NCBI RefSeq assembly: GCF_002869745.1
Contig: NZ_PNOS01000037.1
Span: forward strand, 1-49,063
DNA length: 49,063 bases
Direction of reading: 5' to 3'
From: Oceaniglobus roseus
GTDB lineage: Bacteria; Pseudomonadota; Alphaproteobacteria; Rhodobacterales; Rhodobacteraceae
Below, in pieces: positions 33,584-41,591 of the stretch. Position 1 is the stretch's first letter, and every line of letters begins with the position of its first letter. The notes beneath the pieces were generated by a model. That model was not told the DNA's origin. It ran no database searches and saw only the letters and a program-made list of their open reading frames with translations. A program made the translations under genes and the position numbers.

Positions 33584-35176
33584 TCATCCGTAGGCCTTCA
33601 GGATCTCCTTCAGATCGTCCAGCGTGTTGGCCTCGGACACCGGCTTGTCGTGGCGCCAGCGGGACATGCGGGGAAAGCGCAGGGCGACGCCGGACTTATG
33701 GCGCGGACTTTCTTGGATGCCCTCGAAGGCGATCTCGAACACGTGCTCGGGCTTGACGTGGCGCACCGGGCCGTAGCGCTCCAGCGTGTTCCTGCGCACC
33801 CAGGCGGTGATCTTGTTGAACTCGGCGTCGGTCAGCCCGCTGTAGGCCTTGGTGAAGGGGACGAGCTGGTTGCCGTCGCGCACGGCGAAGGTGAAATCGG
33901 TGAAGAGGTTGGCGCGGCGGCCGTGGCCCTGCTGGGCATAGATCATCACCGCGTCGATGGTCAGGGGATCGACCTTCCACTTCCACCAGTCGCCGCGCTT
34001 GCGCCCGTCGCGGTAGGCGGAGTCCTTGCGCTTCAGCATCAGCCCCTCGGCCTGGCGGTCGCGGGAGGTCTGGCGCAAGGTGGTCAGCTCGTCCCAGTCG
34101 CCGAAGGGCAGGCGGGGAGAGAGGCGCACCGGGGCGTCGGGGGGCAGGTCCCCGACCAGCGTTTCGAGCCGGTCGCGCCGCTCGGCGTAGGGGGTCTGGC
34201 GGATGTCGCGGCCGTCCCTCTCGAGGAGGTCGTAAGCGCGCAGGATCACCGGCGCCTCGGCCAGGAGCTTCTTCGGCACTGTCTTGCGGCCGAGCCGTTT
34301 CTGTAGCGCGTTGAAGGGCATCGGCGTCTCGTCCGCCCAGGCCAGAAGCTCGCCGTCGAGCACGGTGCCGTCCGGCAGGTGGTCGGCGGCGCGGGCGAAC
34401 TCGGGGAAGCGGTCGGAGATCAGCTCTTCGCCCCGGCTCCAGAGGTGGAACTGGCCGTCGCGCACGATCAGCTGGCCGCGGATGCCGTCCCATTTCCATT
34501 CCGCCGCCCAGTCCTGCGGATCGCCGAGGGCCGCCGGGCCGTCGTCGAGCTGGTAGGCAAGGTAGAACGGGTAGGGCTTCGACAGGTCCGCGGTGGGGTC
34601 ATGTTCCAGGACGAGGTTGCGGAACGATGTGCTCTCCGGCGACCAGTCGCCCATCAGCCGGTGGGCGAGGTCGGGCTCGGCGATGCCGGTGGCCCGGGAC
34701 AGGGCGCGGGTCATCAGCTTCTGGCTGACGCCCATCCGGAAGCCGCCGGTGATGAGCTTGTTGAAGACGAACCGCTGGGTGGTCTCCAGCTGGTCCCATG
34801 CGGCGAGGACCGCCGCCTTGCGGGCCGGTTCGTCGAGGGCGGCGAGGCCGCGGATGACGCCGATCCAGTGGCTGAGGCCGAGGTCGGTCCTTGATGCGGG
34901 GGGCGGGAGGATCAGGGCGATGGTCTCGGCCAGGTCGCCGACGATGGGATAGGCCTCCTCGAACAGCCAGAGGGGGATGCCCGCGCGCTCGGCCGCCCAG
35001 GCGCGCAGCAGCGTGGTGGTCACGGTGCGTTTCGGCCGACGGCCCGAGAGCAGCGCGATGGTCCAGAGCCGGTCGGCCTCGGGCGCCTCCGAGAGATAGT
35101 CGGCCAGCGCGGCGACCTTGGTGTTGGTCTTCGTCGTCTGGTCGAGCGCTGTGAAAAGGGCGGCGAAACGGTTCAA
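33584..35176 (-). CDS. ATP-dependent DNA ligase (ligase-exonuclease cluster type)
   Basis: A 530-residue ATP-dependent ligase. The nucleotidyltransferase motif I KWDGIR has the adenylated Lys228; N-terminal DNA-binding helices precede it (about 1-200) and an OB-fold follows (RYGPVRHVKPEHVFEIAFEGIQ). It fits the bacterial ligase family that pairs with a metallo-beta-lactamase exonuclease. The start is a TTG at 35176, giving (M)NRFAALFTALDQTTKTN; an in-frame start further upstream has no similarity. It lies 52 bp after the exonuclease stop. The DEAD-box helicase often found in this cluster is not in the window. Confidence 0.9.
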   Translation of the reverse strand: MNRFAALFTALDQTTKTNTKVAALADYLSEAPEADRLWTIALLSGRRPKRTVTTTLLRAWAAERAGIPLWLFEEAYPIVGDLAETIALILPPPASRTDLGLSHWIGVIRGLAALDEPARKAAVLAAWDQLETTQRFVFNKLITGGFRMGVSQKLMTRALSRATGIAEPDLAHRLMGDWSPESTSFRNLVLEHDPTADLSKPYPFYLAYQLDDGPAALGDPQDWAAEWKWDGIRGQLIVRDGQFHLWSRGEELISDRFPEFARAADHLPDGTVLDGELLAWADETPMPFNALQKRLGRKTVPKKLLAEAPVILRAYDLLERDGRDIRQTPYAERRDRLETLVGDLPPDAPVRLSPRLPFGDWDELTTLRQTSRDRQAEGLMLKRKDSAYRDGRKRGDWWKWKVDPLTIDAVMIYAQQGHGRRANLFTDFTFAVRDGNQLVPFTKAYSGLTDAEFNKITAWVRRNTLERYGPVRHVKPEHVFEIAFEGIQESPRHKSGVALRFPRMSRWRHDKPVSEANTLDDLKEILKAYG

Positions 35177-35228
35177 GGCGTGGGGCCCCGCGTTTCCCGT
35201 TCGCCCCTCGCTCCGGAGGCGCGCGCGC

Positions 35229-36239
35229 TCATGCGGCGTCCTCCTCTTCCAGCGACTCGCCGGTGAAGTCGGTCTGCACCACCGCGGCGTCATAGCCCTG
35301 ATCCGTCAGCCAGCGGCGGAAGATCGAGGTATAGCCATGGGTGGCGAAGATGCGCGTCGCGCCGGTTTCTCGGATCGCGCTGTTCAGCCCCTCCCAGTCG
35401 GCGTGGTCGGACATGACGAAGCCGCGGTCGGCGGCCCGGCGGCGGCGCACGCCCCTGAGCGCCATCCAGCCCGAGGCGAAGCCGGTGGAGGCGGGCCCGA
35501 ACCGGCGCGCCCAGGGCGTGCCGAGGGCCGAGGGCGTGGCGAGGACGAGCGCGCCGGGATGGTCCTTCGGCTTCGTCTCGGGGGTGACGAGGATCGTGTC
35601 GGGCAGCGCGATGCCCTGGGCGCGCATCACGGCATTGGTGTTCTCGACCGCGCCGTGGGTCAGGATCGGGCCGATCGTGGTGTCGAGCAGGTTCAGCAAC
35701 CGCTGCGCCTTGCCGAGCGCATAGGCGCCGAGGATGCAGGCGCGCCCCTCGGCGGCGTTGGCGGCCCACCAGGAGTTCACCTCGGCCGCGGTCTCGGCCT
35801 GGGGGCGCCACTTGAAGACCGGCAGGCCGAAGGTGCATTCGGTGACGAAGGCGTGGCAGGTCACCGGTTCGAACGGATCGGAAAGACCGTCGGGTTCGAC
35901 CTTGTAGTCGCCGGAGACGACCCAGACCTCGCCCCGGTGCTCGACCCGGATCTGGGCGGAGCCGGGGACATGACCTGCGGGGTGGAAGGAGACCGTGACG
36001 TCCCCGATTTCGCGCCGCTCGCCATAGCGGACGGTGTCGAGCCGGATGTCGCCGAGGCGGTGGCGCATCACCGGCGCCGCGAGGTCGGTCGCGAGATAGC
36101 GCGCGTGGCCCGGGCGGGCGTGGTCCGCATGACCGTGGGTGATCAGGGCGCTCTCCACCGGGCGCCAGGGGTCGATGTGGAAGTTTCCGGCGGGGCAGAA
36201 GATGCCGCGGTCGGTGAAGGTGAGGAGCGGGTCGGCCAT
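35229..36239 (-). CDS. ligase-associated DNA exonuclease (metallo-beta-lactamase fold)
   Basis: A 336-residue MBL-fold nuclease of the beta-CASP type. The metal motif HGHADH is at 35-40, followed by H45 (ARPGH), a later GDYKVEPDG, and C-terminal SDHADW and THGYTS. It probably trims 3' ends in DNA repair with the ATP-dependent ligase encoded next to it. The ATG at 36239 (MADPLLTFTDRGIFCPAG) is the family start; an in-frame start 23 codons upstream lies in the repeat-rich spacer. Confidence 0.9.
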   Translation of the reverse strand: MADPLLTFTDRGIFCPAGNFHIDPWRPVESALITHGHADHARPGHARYLATDLAAPVMRHRLGDIRLDTVRYGERREIGDVTVSFHPAGHVPGSAQIRVEHRGEVWVVSGDYKVEPDGLSDPFEPVTCHAFVTECTFGLPVFKWRPQAETAAEVNSWWAANAAEGRACILGAYALGKAQRLLNLLDTTIGPILTHGAVENTNAVMRAQGIALPDTILVTPETKPKDHPGALVLATPSALGTPWARRFGPASTGFASGWMALRGVRRRRAADRGFVMSDHADWEGLNSAIRETGATRIFATHGYTSIFRRWLTDQGYDAAVVQTDFTGESLEEEDAA

Positions 36240-36321
36240 GGGCCGATGGTAGGGCGCGGCGCTCGCCTGCCTAGCGTCGATGCGCGGATTTCCACGTTCC
36301 GCCTCCACGTGATCTTGGCAA

Positions 36322-36659
36322 CGGAAAACGGGCAGGCAGGGTGTCGAATCTGTCGCGTGCTGCCGTTTTCCGCGCGCCGCCCGTCGCGCGGACGCGGATG
36401 GCAGGTCGGGCGCCGGCGGCGGTCCGTTCGGCCAGCGTCAGGCCCGGCCTCGGGGCGGGGTGGCGGAAAACGGGGGCTCGCCTGACGCCGGTCGTGGGCG
36501 GACTTCCGTTTTCCGCGCGCCGCCCGCCGCGCGAACGCGGATGGCAGATCGGGCGCCGGCGGCGGGCCGTTCGGGCAGCGTCGGGCCCGGCCTCGGGGCG
36601 GGGTCGCGGAAAACGGGTTGTGCGCGGAGCGGGTGCCGCCGGGCGGGTCTCGTTTTCCG
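36322..36659. repeat. 143-bp-period tandem repeat bounded by GGAAAACGGG / CCGTTTTCC dyads
   Basis: A roughly 112-bp segment beginning CCGTTTTCCGCGCGCCGCCC occurs at 36363-36474 and again at 36506-36617 with only a few mismatches. The motif GGAAAACGGG occurs at 36322, 36466 and 36609; its complement (CCGTTTTCC or CGTTTTCC) occurs near 36363, 36506 and 36652, so three variable-loop hairpins alternate with the repeat. The period is not a multiple of three and frames do not agree, so it is most likely non-coding. It lies between the exonuclease start and the PNPOx stop. Confidence 0.75.
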
Positions 36660-37271
36660 CTACCTTGCCGCGCGCAGCCGGGCGTTCTCGGCCTCCAGTT
36701 CGGCGATGCGGGCGGTCAGGCGGTCGATCTCCGGTCCGACGAGGGCCGCGATCTCGTCCGCGTCGAAGCGGGGGGTGATGAATTGCGGGCAGTTCCAGTC
36801 GAAGGCCGCGACCTCGATCAGGAGGCAGCGCTCCGGACGGCCCTGGCCTTCGGTCGCGAGGCGGTCGGCCAGCGCGGGATCGTCGGTGACGATGCGCGCG
36901 TGCCCCGCGAGTTTCAGGCGGGCCTGGCGCGGATAGTCCATGAGGAAGAGCGCCACCCGGGCGTCGGCCGTGAGGTTGCCCGTGGAGATGTACTGCCGGT
37001 TGCCGCGGTAATCGGCGAAGCCGAGGGTCCTGTCGTCCAGCACCTTCAGGAAGCCCCGTGGGCCGCCGCGGTGCTGCATGTAGGGCCAGCCGGTCTCCGA
37101 GACGGTGGCCATGTAGAACGAGGTCCGGGTTTCGACGAAAAGACGCTCGTCCGGGCCAAGTCCGGACGGGGCAGGCCGTTCGGCAAGGCGGCTGGCCATG
37201 TCGGCGCTGCCCCGGGCCTTCTGCATCTCCTGCACGGCACCGGTGAACATGAGGGATCCGAAGCTCTGCAT
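36660..37271 (-). CDS. pyridoxamine 5'-phosphate oxidase-like FMN-binding split-barrel protein
   Basis: A 203-residue protein with a split-barrel core (FYMATVSETGWPYMQHRGGPRGFLKVLDDRTLGFADYRGNRQYISTGNL...RVALFLMDYPRQARLKLAGHARIV) typical of PNPOx-like flavin-binding proteins. Its C-terminal 30 residues form a short coiled coil (IDRLTARIAELEAENARLR). Likely binds FMN or a related cofactor; substrate unknown. The ATG at 37271 is 24 bp after the GST stop, so the two may be cotranscribed. Confidence 0.82.
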   Translation of the reverse strand: MQSFGSLMFTGAVQEMQKARGSADMASRLAERPAPSGLGPDERLFVETRTSFYMATVSETGWPYMQHRGGPRGFLKVLDDRTLGFADYRGNRQYISTGNLTADARVALFLMDYPRQARLKLAGHARIVTDDPALADRLATEGQGRPERCLLIEVAAFDWNCPQFITPRFDADEIAALVGPEIDRLTARIAELEAENARLRAAR

Positions 37272-37295
37272 CCTGTCGCCTCCCGAGATGTGTCG

Positions 37296-37958
37296 TCAGC
37301 TGCGCCTGACGGCCTTGAGTTCGCTGTAATCGACCATGACGTGTTCGCCGTAGGCGGGGCGGGCGGCGAGGCGGTCGTAGTAGGCCTCGGCGCCCGGGGG
37401 CGGTCGGCGGTCGAGGTCGAGGGTGAAGTAGCGGTAGAGGACGTGGCCCGCCCATATGTCGGCGAGGGAAAAGTCGCCGAGCAGCCAGTCGCCCCGGCAT
37501 TGGTCGCAGAAGAGGGCGAGGTTCCTCTCGAAGCGGCGCAGGCCCTTCTCGATCGCGGCGGTGTCGCGCTCGGCCTCGGGGGTGCGCCAGTGGGCCCAGA
37601 AGACGGGCACGGTGAAACTGGCGGCGAGCGTGTGCTTCGACCACTCGGCCCACATGTCGATCACGGCGCGGGCGTCGGGACCGTCGGGCCAGAACGGCGG
37701 GTCCCCGAAGCGGGCGAGGAGGGCGCGCAGGATCGCGGCGCTCTCGAACAGGGCGGGGCCGTCGCCGATCCTCACCGTCGGGATCAGGCCGGGCGGGTTC
37801 ATGGCGCGGTAGTCGGGCGTGTCGAGCCCGCCGAAACGGCCGCCCGCGTCGATGCGGCGGAAGGGCAGGCCCATCTCGGCAAGCCCCCAGAGCACGGCCT
37901 GCACGTTCGAGGACGTCGCGCGTCCCCAGACCGTGATCTCTTCGGTGATCTCTTCCAT
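37296..37958 (-). CDS. glutathione S-transferase family protein
   Basis: A 220-residue GST. N-terminal thioredoxin-like domain (EEITVWGRATSSNVQAVLWGLAEMGLPFRRIDAGG...MNPPGLIPTVRIGDGPALFESAAILRALLARFG) with the cis-Pro/ES glutathione-binding motif, and an all-helical C-terminal domain (FSLADIWAGHVLYRYF). The WGRATSSN context puts a Ser/Thr at the usual active-site position. Start ATG at 37958 with GGGAG 8 bp upstream. Divergent from the Anbu cluster. Confidence 0.88.
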   Translation of the reverse strand: MEEITEEITVWGRATSSNVQAVLWGLAEMGLPFRRIDAGGRFGGLDTPDYRAMNPPGLIPTVRIGDGPALFESAAILRALLARFGDPPFWPDGPDARAVIDMWAEWSKHTLAASFTVPVFWAHWRTPEAERDTAAIEKGLRRFERNLALFCDQCRGDWLLGDFSLADIWAGHVLYRYFTLDLDRRPPPGAEAYYDRLAARPAYGEHVMVDYSELKAVRRS

Positions 37959-38187
37959 CTGCGTTCTCCCTGTCGCGGTGGCGCCATGGTGCCGCTGGCT
38001 CCGACGATGTCCAGCGGCTTTGCCGTCTGCAAGGCCTTGCGGCGGAGGTGCCGCAAAACCGGGCAGTTGCGGTGCGGGAACGGGGCGGGGTGAGGCAGTG
38101 ACGTTTGCCTTGGCGGCACGTTGCGAATATCTGTAAGAAAAACATCGGGGCAGCGGAGGGCGCGCCATCACGACCTATTTCAACGAG
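37959..38187. promoter_or_regulatory. divergent region before the Anbu cluster
   Basis: About 230 bp. A hairpin TTGCGGC/GCCGCAA lies at 38037-38056 (6-nt loop). TTGCCT (38105-38110) with ATATCT (38127-38132) 16 bp downstream is a weak promoter candidate for the plus-strand cluster. GGAGGG (38155-38160) is an ideal Shine-Dalgarno for an in-frame ATC at 38167, not for the ATG at 38188. Confidence 0.4.
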
Positions 38188-39579
38188 ATGTACGACGGCT
38201 CGGACGTGCGTCCGCCCTATCGCGGGCTCGAAGGCTGGAGCCGCGACATGCCGAGCGAATTGAAGGCGATGAAGCAGTCCGAGGCCGAGGCGCTGTTCCG
38301 GCGCATCGGCATCACCTTCGCCGTCTACGGCGAGGGCGGCTCGCCCGACCGGCTGATCCCCTTCGACATGTTCCCCCGCGTCTTCTCGGCCGACGAGTGG
38401 CACCGGCTGGAACGCGGCATCAAGCAGCGGGCGCGGGCGCTGAACGCCTTCCTCGTCGATGTCTACGGGCGGGGCGAGATCGTGAAGGCGGGGCGGATCC
38501 CGGGGCGGCTGGTCTATCAGAACGAGGCCTACGAGACGGCGGTCTGCGGTTTCGTGCCGCCGAAGGGGGTCTATTCCCACATCGTCGGCATCGACCTCGT
38601 CCGCACCGGCCCCGACGAGTTCTTCGTGCTGGAGGACAATTGCCGCACGCCCTCGGGCGTGTCCTACATGCTGGAGAACCGCGAGATCATGATGCGGATG
38701 TTCCCGCAGCTGTTCCAGCACAACCGGATCGCGCCGGTCGAGAACTATCCGGGCCTCTTGCGCCGCACGCTCGCCTCGGTGGCACCGCGGAAGTGCGAGG
38801 GTGAGCCGCGGGTCGTGATCCTGACGCCCGGCCATTACAACTCGGCCTATTACGAGCACTCGTTCCTCGCCGACATGATGGGGGTCGAACTGGTCGAGGG
38901 GGCGGACCTGTTCGTCGAGGGCGATTACTGCTGGATGCGCACGACGGAAGGCCCGAAGCGGGTCGACGTGATCTATCGGCGGATCGACGACGCCTTCATC
39001 GACCCGCTGTGCTTCCGCCCCGATTCCATGCTGGGGGTCGCGGGGCTGATGAACGTCTACCGCTCGGGCGGCGTCACGATCTGCTCGGCGCCCGGCGCGG
39101 GGGTCGCGGATGACAAGGCGATCTATACCTTTGTGCCGGAAATGGTGCGCTTCTACCTCGGGGAAGAGCCGATCCTGAACAACGTGCCGACCTGGCAATG
39201 CGCCAAGTCCGACGACTGCAAGTACGTGCTGGAGCATCTGCCGGAGCTCGTCGTGAAGGAGGTCCACGGATCGGGCGGCTACGGGATGCTGGTGGGGCCG
39301 AAGGCGGACAGGAGCACCATCGACATCTTCGCCGAGAAGATCCGCGAGAAGCCCTGGAACTACATCGCGCAGCCGACGCTGGCGCTGTCGACCTGCCCGA
39401 CCTTCGTGGACGAGGGGATCGCGCCGCGCCATGTGGATCTGCGCCCCTACTGCCTTGTCGGCGAGCAGATCGAGCTGGTGCCGGGCGGGCTGACGCGGGT
39501 CGCGCTGAAGGAGGGATCGCTGGTCGTGAACTCGTCCCAGGGCGGCGGGGTCAAGGACACCTGGGTGATGGCGGAATGA
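38188..39579 (+). CDS. circularly permuted type 2 ATP-grasp protein (Anbu cluster)
   Basis: At least 463 residues. ATP-grasp signatures: LEDNCRTPSGVSYMLENREIMMRMFP, GHYNSAYYEHSFLADMMGVELVEGADL, VDVIYRRIDDAFIDPL and LVVKEVHGSGGYGMLVGP. Enzymes of this group join acids to amines using ATP, and this family is predicted to make peptide-like bonds. The coordinate uses the first standard start codon, ATG at 38188. The likely true start is ATC at 38167, which adds seven residues giving a TTYFNEM-type N-terminus and has GGAGGG 6 bp upstream. First gene of the Anbu cluster. Confidence 0.92.
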   Translation: MYDGSDVRPPYRGLEGWSRDMPSELKAMKQSEAEALFRRIGITFAVYGEGGSPDRLIPFDMFPRVFSADEWHRLERGIKQRARALNAFLVDVYGRGEIVKAGRIPGRLVYQNEAYETAVCGFVPPKGVYSHIVGIDLVRTGPDEFFVLEDNCRTPSGVSYMLENREIMMRMFPQLFQHNRIAPVENYPGLLRRTLASVAPRKCEGEPRVVILTPGHYNSAYYEHSFLADMMGVELVEGADLFVEGDYCWMRTTEGPKRVDVIYRRIDDAFIDPLCFRPDSMLGVAGLMNVYRSGGVTICSAPGAGVADDKAIYTFVPEMVRFYLGEEPILNNVPTWQCAKSDDCKYVLEHLPELVVKEVHGSGGYGMLVGPKADRSTIDIFAEKIREKPWNYIAQPTLALSTCPTFVDEGIAPRHVDLRPYCLVGEQIELVPGGLTRVALKEGSLVVNSSQGGGVKDTWVMAE

Positions 39580-39644
39580 GCGACATGGACCCTCACCCGA
39601 CCGCCCCCGAAGGCACTACCCCGAAGGGAGGTTCGACATGCTGA
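39576..39644 (+). CDS. candidate 22-codon micro-ORF between the ATP-grasp and alpha-E genes
   Basis: The ATG at 39576 overlaps the ATP-grasp stop (ATGA) and the TGA at 39642-39644 lies inside the alpha-E gene, whose ATG is at 39638. The peptide starts MSDMDPHP, is rich in Pro/Thr, and ends PKGGSTC. It covers exactly the 58-bp gap. The alpha-E Shine-Dalgarno (GGGAGG, about 39625-39630) lies inside it. Codon third positions are less G+C-biased than in real neighbours, so it may be only a coupling spacer that happens to be open. Confidence 0.2.
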   Translation: MSDMDPHPTAPEGTTPKGGSTC

Positions 39645-40591
39645 GCCGCACGGCGGAGAACCTGTTCTGGACGGCCCGCTACATCGAGCGCGCCGAGACC
39701 AACGCGCGGCTGCTGGAGGTCGGGGCACGCAACGCGCTGATCCCGAACACCGGCGGCGGCTACCGCAACGAGTGGGACTCGGTCCTGCAGGCCAGCGGCA
39801 CCGCCGCGGCCTTCGCCGAGAAATACGGCGAGACGGTGCAGCGCAACATCGAGACCTGGATGTTCTTCGACCGCGACAACCCGAACTCGGTCACCTCCTG
39901 CATAGAGCGGGCGCGCGAGAACGGGCGGATCGTGCGCACCGCGCTGACCTCCCAGGTCTGGGACGTGCTGAACACCGCCTTCGCGGAGGTGCGGGAGTTC
40001 GCGCGCCAGGAACGCTCGTCCCTCAGCCTGTCGGACCTAACGGACTGGACGCTGCGGACGACGGCGCTGGTCCGCGGCTCGGCGCTGAACACGCAACTGA
40101 GGAACGACGGCAACGACTTCACCAACATCGGCCACTACCTCGAACGGGCCGACAGCACCGCGCGGCTGCTCGACGTGAAGTATTTTGTGCTGCTGCCGAC
40201 GATCAGCCACGTCGGCTCGGGGCTCGACAATTACCAGTGGCGCACGCTGCTGCGGGCGATGTCCAGCAACCGGGCGTTCAACTGGGCCTACGGCGGCGAG
40301 ATCAGCCCGGCGAAGATCGTCGATTTCCTGGTGCTGAACCGGGCCTGCCCGCGTTCGCTGCTGTCCGCCGTGGAGGGCGCGAACGACCACCTTGACCGGC
40401 TGGCGCGGGCCTACGGCCGCTCGACGGCGGCGCAGACCGCGGTGCGGGGCATGGTGGGCGAGCTTGCGGACATGACCGTGGAGGACATCTTCGACGAGGG
40501 CCTGCACGAGTTCCTGACCCGCTTCATCCTGCGCGTCGGCGCCCTCGCGGGCGAGGTGCAGCGGACGTATCTTAGCGGAGAGATGCGATGA
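39638..40591 (+). CDS. alpha-E domain-containing protein (Anbu cluster)
   Basis: A 317-residue nearly all-helical protein of the alpha-E family, starting MLSRTAENLFWTARYIERAETNARLLEVG, which is diagnostic. Also visible are NIGHYLERADSTARLLDVKYF and a second helical repeat. Function unknown; it is found with ATP-grasp and transglutaminase genes and is predicted to take part in making or attaching a peptide. The ATG has GGGAGG 7 bp upstream. The stop overlaps the transglutaminase start by ATGA. Confidence 0.93.
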   Translation: MLSRTAENLFWTARYIERAETNARLLEVGARNALIPNTGGGYRNEWDSVLQASGTAAAFAEKYGETVQRNIETWMFFDRDNPNSVTSCIERARENGRIVRTALTSQVWDVLNTAFAEVREFARQERSSLSLSDLTDWTLRTTALVRGSALNTQLRNDGNDFTNIGHYLERADSTARLLDVKYFVLLPTISHVGSGLDNYQWRTLLRAMSSNRAFNWAYGGEISPAKIVDFLVLNRACPRSLLSAVEGANDHLDRLARAYGRSTAAQTAVRGMVGELADMTVEDIFDEGLHEFLTRFILRVGALAGEVQRTYLSGEMR

Positions 40592-41433
40592 GACTGCTGG
40601 TTTCCCACGAGACGGTGTACCGCTTCGATCCGCCGATGAAGGGCGTTGTGCAGAGCCATCGCCTGACCCCCTCGCAGTTCGAGGGGCAGACGGTCATCGA
40701 CTGGTCGGTCGAGGTCGAGGGCGCGACGCGCGGCGCGGCCTTCCGTGACGGGGCGGGCGACTGGGTGGAAACGGTCAGCCTTCTCGGCCCGGTCGAGGAG
40801 GTGCGCGTGATCGTGAAGGGCACGGTCGAGACGGTGGACCTTGCCGGCGTGCTGCGCGGCCACCGCGAGACGGTGCCGCCCGAGGCCTACCTGCGGCCGA
40901 CCCATGCCACCTGGCCCGACGCGGCGGTGAAGGTGCTGGCCGAGGAGGCGCTGGAAGGGGTGGCGCAGGACGAGATCCTGTCGCGCGCCCATGCGCTGGC
41001 CAAGGCGGTGTCGGAGGCGATCGAGTACACCCCGGGCGAGACGGAGGCGACGACGACGGCGGCCGAGGCGCTGGCGCTGGGGCGGGGGGTCTGCCAGGAC
41101 CACACCCACGCGCTGATCGCCGTGGCACAGGCGTCGGACATTCCGGCGCGATACGTCACCGGCTATCTCGAATCGGGCAACGACGGCGCGGCCCACGAGG
41201 CCAGCCACGCCTGGGCCGAGCTCTTCGTCGCCGGTCTGGGCTGGATCGGGTTCGACGCGGCGAACAAGTGCTGCCCGGACGCGCGCTATGTCCGGCTCGG
41301 CTCGGGGCACGATGCCCAGGGCGCGGCGCCGATTCGCGGCGTGGCCTCGGGCATGGGGATCGAGGCGATGGAAGTGGACGTGAGCGTGGTCGACGGCGAC
41401 CGCGCCGCCGGCCAGAGCCAGACCCAGCAGTAG
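40588..41433 (+). CDS. transglutaminase-like cysteine peptidase family protein (Anbu cluster)
   Basis: A 281-residue protein. An N-terminal bacterial transglutaminase-like domain (about 1-100, beta-rich: MRLLVSHETVYRFDPPM) precedes the papain-like transglutaminase core with Cys169 (GVCQDHTH), His207 (HAWAELF) and Asp223 (GFDAANK). It could hydrolyse or form isopeptide-type bonds. Translationally coupled to the alpha-E gene by ATGA. Likely works on the same substrate as the ATP-grasp enzyme and Anbu. Confidence 0.93.
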   Translation: MRLLVSHETVYRFDPPMKGVVQSHRLTPSQFEGQTVIDWSVEVEGATRGAAFRDGAGDWVETVSLLGPVEEVRVIVKGTVETVDLAGVLRGHRETVPPEAYLRPTHATWPDAAVKVLAEEALEGVAQDEILSRAHALAKAVSEAIEYTPGETEATTTAAEALALGRGVCQDHTHALIAVAQASDIPARYVTGYLESGNDGAAHEASHAWAELFVAGLGWIGFDAANKCCPDARYVRLGSGHDAQGAAPIRGVASGMGIEAMEVDVSVVDGDRAAGQSQTQQ

Positions 41434-41470
41434 CGTCTTTCGCGGAACGCCCGCGAATTAACCGGTTCTG

Positions 41471-41502
41471 CATCCGGTGATGCGATGTTGCATCGCCGGA
41501 TG
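41471..41502 (+). promoter_or_regulatory. 13-bp hairpin in front of anbu
   Basis: CATCCGGTGATGC (41471-41483) pairs with GCATCGCCGGATG (41490-41502) across a 6-nt loop, with one G-U pair. No T-tract follows. It sits in the 158-bp gap between the transglutaminase stop and anbu, the largest gap in the cluster. Confidence 0.7.
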
Positions 41503-41591
41503 GCGTGTCGTGACGCGCATCGTTGCGTCGCCCCCGGCTTGGTTCTAAACGTGCCGCCTGGTCGGGGCCGAGTTTGGCGGGCGGGGGTGCG

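Noticed and set aside
36363-36617. CRISPR-like array
   Set aside because: Only two 112-bp units with a 31-bp gap; unit is far too long and no cas genes are nearby.
36341-36936. Overlapping plus-strand ORFs in the tandem-repeat island
   Set aside because: The two repeat copies are read in different frames, and the ORFs run into antisense of the PNPOx gene.
36271-39432. 1053-codon minus-strand frame over the PNPOx, GST and ATP-grasp region
   Set aside because: Runs antisense or in another frame to three genes with clear families; low-complexity Arg/Pro/His product.
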